Assembly: GCA_040387095.1 (NCBI GenBank)
Contig: JAZKEJ010000017.1
Coordinates: 69,917 to 133,916 of the forward strand
Reading direction: 5' to 3'
Length of the DNA stretch: 64,000 nt
DNA from: Methylotenera_A sp040387095
GTDB taxonomy: Bacteria; Pseudomonadota; Gammaproteobacteria; Burkholderiales; Methylophilaceae
Position 1 is the first letter of the stretch. Each line of letters opens with the position of its first letter. The notes under the pieces are model-generated. The model worked only from the letters and a program-made list of their open reading frames with translations. It was not told the DNA's origin and searched no databases. Of the stretch, positions 62,989 through 64,000 are shown piece after piece. A program made the position numbers and the translations under genes.

Positions 62989-64000
62989 TTGCGAGACATT
63001 GCTTTGAGCCACTCATTACACACCAACCTTTCCCGTTTCTACTTTATCTACTATTTCTTCGTTGGCGCATTCGTGCCTTATTGGGGTTTGTATTTACAGT
63101 CAGAGCAATTTTCTGCGGCTGATATTGGCATTCTGATGTCGCTGTTTCAAATCAGCCGTATCTTCGCACCTAATTTTTGGGGCTGGCTGGCAGACCATAC
63201 TGGCAAGCGCGTCACTTGGATAAAGCTCACCGCATTTTTGGGTTTATGTGGCTTTATAGCAGTATTCTGGGCGCATAGTTTCTTTTGGCTATTTTTTGTG
63301 ATGTTGTCTTTAAGCTTATTCACTAGCTCAACTTTGCCGCTGTCAGAATCATTAACGTTGGCACACTTGGCGACTACAAATGGGCATTACAGCCGCATCC
63401 GCATGTGGGGTTCGCTTGGATTTATTGTTGCGGCAGTGATATTAGGTTTTTTAATCGATGCTTACGGCATCAAAAGTTTGCTGTGGTTTTTATTGGGTGT
63501 GCAAATCGTGTTATTTGCACTTAGTTTTAAACTGCCGGAAGCGACTATTGCACCGCATGCGCATGACGATTTTTCTATTTGGCAGATTATCAAACAACCG
63601 CCTGTGATTGCTTTATTGGTTGGCTGCTCATTGATGGTCACCGCACACGGCGTGCTATATAACTTTTATTCTATCTACTTGGCAGAACACGGGTACAGCA
63701 AAGCAATGATTGGTTTGCTGTGGGCAGTTGGTGTGGTGTTTGAAATCATGATATTTATGCTAATGCCCAAGTTAATGCAGCGGTTTAGCTTAAAAAACAT
63801 TCTGCTCACCAGTCTTGTGTTAGCAGTCATCCGGTTCAGTATGATAGGCGTTGCAGTAGATAACCTTATATTGTTAATCATCGCGCAAAGCTTGCACGCC
63901 GCCACTTTTGGCAGTTTCCATGCTGCTTCAGTTGAAGTGATTACACAGTTTTTTAATGGGCGCCATCAAGCAAAAGGCCAAGCTATCTATAATAGTGTGG
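62989..64000 (+). CDS. MFS transporter (HcaT / PPP-like), truncated by the window end
   Basis: An open frame of about 337 codons with no stop before the edge. It reads as a major facilitator protein: hydrophobic segments alternate with loops, FWGWLADHTGKRVTWIK is the MFS motif A-like loop, SLHTNLSRFYFIYYFFVGAF is the first segment, and RIRMWGSLGF and AKGQAIYNSV match the MFS_1-like (3-phenylpropionate transporter type) subgroup. The start is uncertain. TTG at 62989 has GGTGGA 6 nt upstream, whereas an ATG at 62944 lies inside the inverted-repeat element. Substrate unknown. Confidence 0.8.
   Translation, partial: MRDIALSHSLHTNLSRFYFIYYFFVGAFVPYWGLYLQSEQFSAADIGILMSLFQISRIFAPNFWGWLADHTGKRVTWIKLTAFLGLCGFIAVFWAHSFFWLFFVMLSLSLFTSSTLPLSESLTLAHLATTNGHYSRIRMWGSLGFIVAAVILGFLIDAYGIKSLLWFLLGVQIVLFALSFKLPEATIAPHAHDDFSIWQIIKQPPVIALLVGCSLMVTAHGVLYNFYSIYLAEHGYSKAMIGLLWAVGVVFEIMIFMLMPKLMQRFSLKNILLTSLVLAVIRFSMIGVAVDNLILLIIAQSLHAATFGSFHAASVEVITQFFNGRHQAKGQAIYNSV

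Noticed and set aside
1..64000. CRISPR arrays, tRNA or rRNA genes, insertion sequences, phage genes
   Set aside because: No regularly spaced repeats, no cloverleaf or rRNA stretches noticed in the gaps, and no transposase or integrase motifs in any open frame.

Overview
The window reads as one stretch of chromosome from a betaproteobacterium, most likely a Methylophilaceae-type organism (Methylotenera-like). That placement is inference. It rests on moderate-to-low GC, betaproteobacterial gene orders (rpsT/murJ-ribF-ileS-lspA; leuS-lptE-holA-proA-nadD; lptD-surA-pdxA-rsmA divergent from amgK-murU), a ubiquinone pathway and a VPxPA-type PEP-CTERM protein. No methylotrophy gene lies in the window, so the family is not proven. 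I see no rRNA, tRNA, CRISPR array, insertion sequence, phage or integrase.

Layout. 1-7.7 kb: the 3' end of purK, rpsT on the minus strand with an unusually long Lys/Ala/Pro tail, then murJ-ribF-ileS-lspA and a cytoplasmic molybdopterin oxidoreductase. 7.8-13.0 kb: a DUF808 membrane protein, then a DUF2946 protein, a TonB-dependent receptor and a secreted Asp-box (sialidase-like fold) protein with CECC and CPHH motifs. This is the most accessory-looking block and may be a metal (copper?) acquisition set. 13.0-19.5 kb: clpB behind a clear sigma-32-type promoter, a Sel1/lytic transglycosylase paired with a lipoprotein, an AHSA1/SRPBCC gene whose upstream ArsR-family partner is a decayed pseudogene, yjbQ, a small HELTH-motif protein and a tiny low-complexity lipoprotein. 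19.5-26.8 kb: gpmI-envC on the minus strand, divergent from rhodanese-grxC-secB-SH3-gpsA, then trmL and comF on the minus strand. 26.9-31.5 kb: a compact biotin operon bioB-F-H-C-D. 31.7-32.3 kb: an isolated PEP-CTERM protein gene.

32.3-38.3 kb (minus): leuS-lptE-holA-proA-nadD. 38.5-40.3 kb: three unrelated small membrane or exported proteins (LapA-like, PACE-like, unknown). 40.5-46.9 kb (minus): lptD-surA-pdxA-rsmA-adk. 47.1-53.3 kb (plus): amgK-murU-pepP-two UbiH-family hydroxylases-dsbC. 53.4-56.4 kb (minus): pilB-pilC without pilD. 56.4-57.0 kb: a cold-shock gene with a strong promoter and a leader of about 138 nt. 57.1-64 kb: icd, an rluE-type pseudouridine synthase, a class I glutamine amidotransferase, a large TPR/GT9-like protein, aroC, a degenerate inverted-repeat element and a truncated MFS transporter.

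Most of the window is core housekeeping: outer-membrane assembly (lptD, lptE, surA), peptidoglycan (murJ, envC, amgK, murU), cofactors (biotin, FAD, NAD, ubiquinone, PLP) and translation. The main oddities are the three-lesion ArsR pseudogene, a compositionally foreign segment in the ileS editing domain, the S20 tail and the TonB/CECC cluster.
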